From Knoellia aerolata DSM 18566 (lineage in GTDB: Bacteria; Actinomycetota; Actinomycetes; Actinomycetales; Dermatophilaceae), in NCBI RefSeq assembly GCF_000768695.1, contig NZ_AVPL01000040.1, positions 1 through 35,158 of the forward strand: a stretch of DNA of 35,158 nt. The letters run 5' to 3'. Position 1 is the first letter of the stretch. Every line of letters starts with the position of its first letter. Both the position numbers and the translations under genes were made by a program. The notes beneath the pieces are model-generated. The model was given only the letters and a program-made list of their open reading frames with translations. It did no database searches and was not told where the DNA came from. Shown one piece after another: positions 34,900 through 35,158 of this stretch.

Positions 34900-35158
34900 C
34901 GAGCCAGGACTTCCCGACTGGGTCAGCGCGCCCGCGTCCCGCCCGCCGGTCGACGTGGTGGACCCGGGCCGCACCACCGGGCCTGCCTTGAGCGGCTCCC
35001 GGGGGCACGGACGTCGCCGTTCCGTGGCCGTCGGCGGCTCCGCGACCACGTTCGCCCGCCGCCGCCTGGTGGCCGCGCTGGCGGTGACGACCGTCCTCGC
35101 GCTGCTCCTGTGGGCGCTCTGGCCGGGTGGCGGGTCGAGCGTGCCGGCACGCGCGACG
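34892..35158 (+). CDS. Start of a membrane-anchored protein (cut by window end), possibly an M23 peptidase
   Basis: An open frame from GTG 34892, overlapping the xerC end by eight bases, runs to the window edge (89 codons) without a stop. The product has a Pro/Arg-rich cytoplasmic stretch and one membrane segment ([19 protein letters not shown], about residues 59-77), then the beginning of an exported part. In this actinobacterial gene order an M23-type murein peptidase commonly follows xerC, before rpsB. That identity is inferred from context only. Confidence 0.6.
   Translation, partial: MPDEPGLPDWVSAPASRPPVDVVDPGRTTGPALSGSRGHGRRRSVAVGGSATTFARRRLVAALAVTTVLALLLWALWPGGGSSVPARAT

Overview
The window is a very GC-rich (about 70% G+C by eye), densely packed chromosomal segment from an actinobacterium. 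The gene order smc ... ftsY, amt-glnK-glnD, ffh, rpsP-khpA-rimM-trmD, rplS-lepB-rnhB, DUF2469-yraN-comM-dprA-xerC is the classic actinobacterial core backbone. Actinobacterial traits include a mycothiol-dependent-isomerase-family protein, DUF2469, leaderless promoters (TAnnnT 6-8 nt before the start codon) and hairpin terminators without a U tract. The details fit Micrococcales, perhaps the Intrasporangiaceae, but I cannot fix the genus. No rRNA, tRNA, CRISPR, IS element or prophage is visible. No gene-free stretch exceeds 300 bp; the longest, 22346-22621, is the rpsP promoter and leader.

Layout. 1-5.9 kb: 3' end of smc, a signal peptidase I on the minus strand, a small membrane protein coupled to an M13 metallopeptidase, ftsY, and a DinB/MDMPI-like protein. 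5.9-7.7 kb: a three-gene accessory module (unknown membrane-anchored protein, HTTM membrane protein, and an opposing DCC-family thiol-disulfide protein whose 3' end overlaps the HTTM gene). 7.8-12.1 kb: nitrogen operon amt-glnK-glnD. 12.2-15.8 kb: ffh with a coupled alpha/beta hydrolase, then an amidohydrolase. 15.9-19.7 kb: complete sulfate ABC importer (sbp-cysT-cysW-cysA). 19.8-22.3 kb: an unusual SDR protein with a Cys4 motif, and an APH-type phosphotransferase. 22.6-25.9 kb: rpsP-khpA, then rimM and a trmD-GNAT fusion. 26-27.4 kb: FetB-like permease (minus strand) and two small unknown genes, one of 51 codons. 27.6-35.2 kb: rplS, two S26 signal peptidases (the first lacking its catalytic lysine), rnhB, DUF2469, yraN, comM, dprA, xerC, and the start of a membrane protein cut by the window edge.

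The genes form a growth and export set: the SRP pathway (ffh, ftsY) with three signal-peptidase paralogues, ribosome assembly and tRNA modification (rpsP, rimM, trmD, rplS), nitrogen sensing (amt, PII, GlnD), sulfate uptake, and DNA processing (smc, rnhB, comM, dprA, xerC).

The strongest unexplained signal belongs to no single gene. The octamer GTATGCCG (or CGGCATAC) occurs 23 times, 13 in one orientation and 10 in the other. Every GTATGCC heptamer I found extends to the full octamer. It lies in several reading frames and in three intergenic regions, and it forces otherwise rare codons (TAT, GCA, ATA). It looks like a genome-wide DNA-level word, comparable in density to known DNA-uptake sequences or HIP1. 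A second signal is a pair of 46-nt intergenic hairpins (after glnD and after the ffh operon) with identical architecture and compensatory stem changes.
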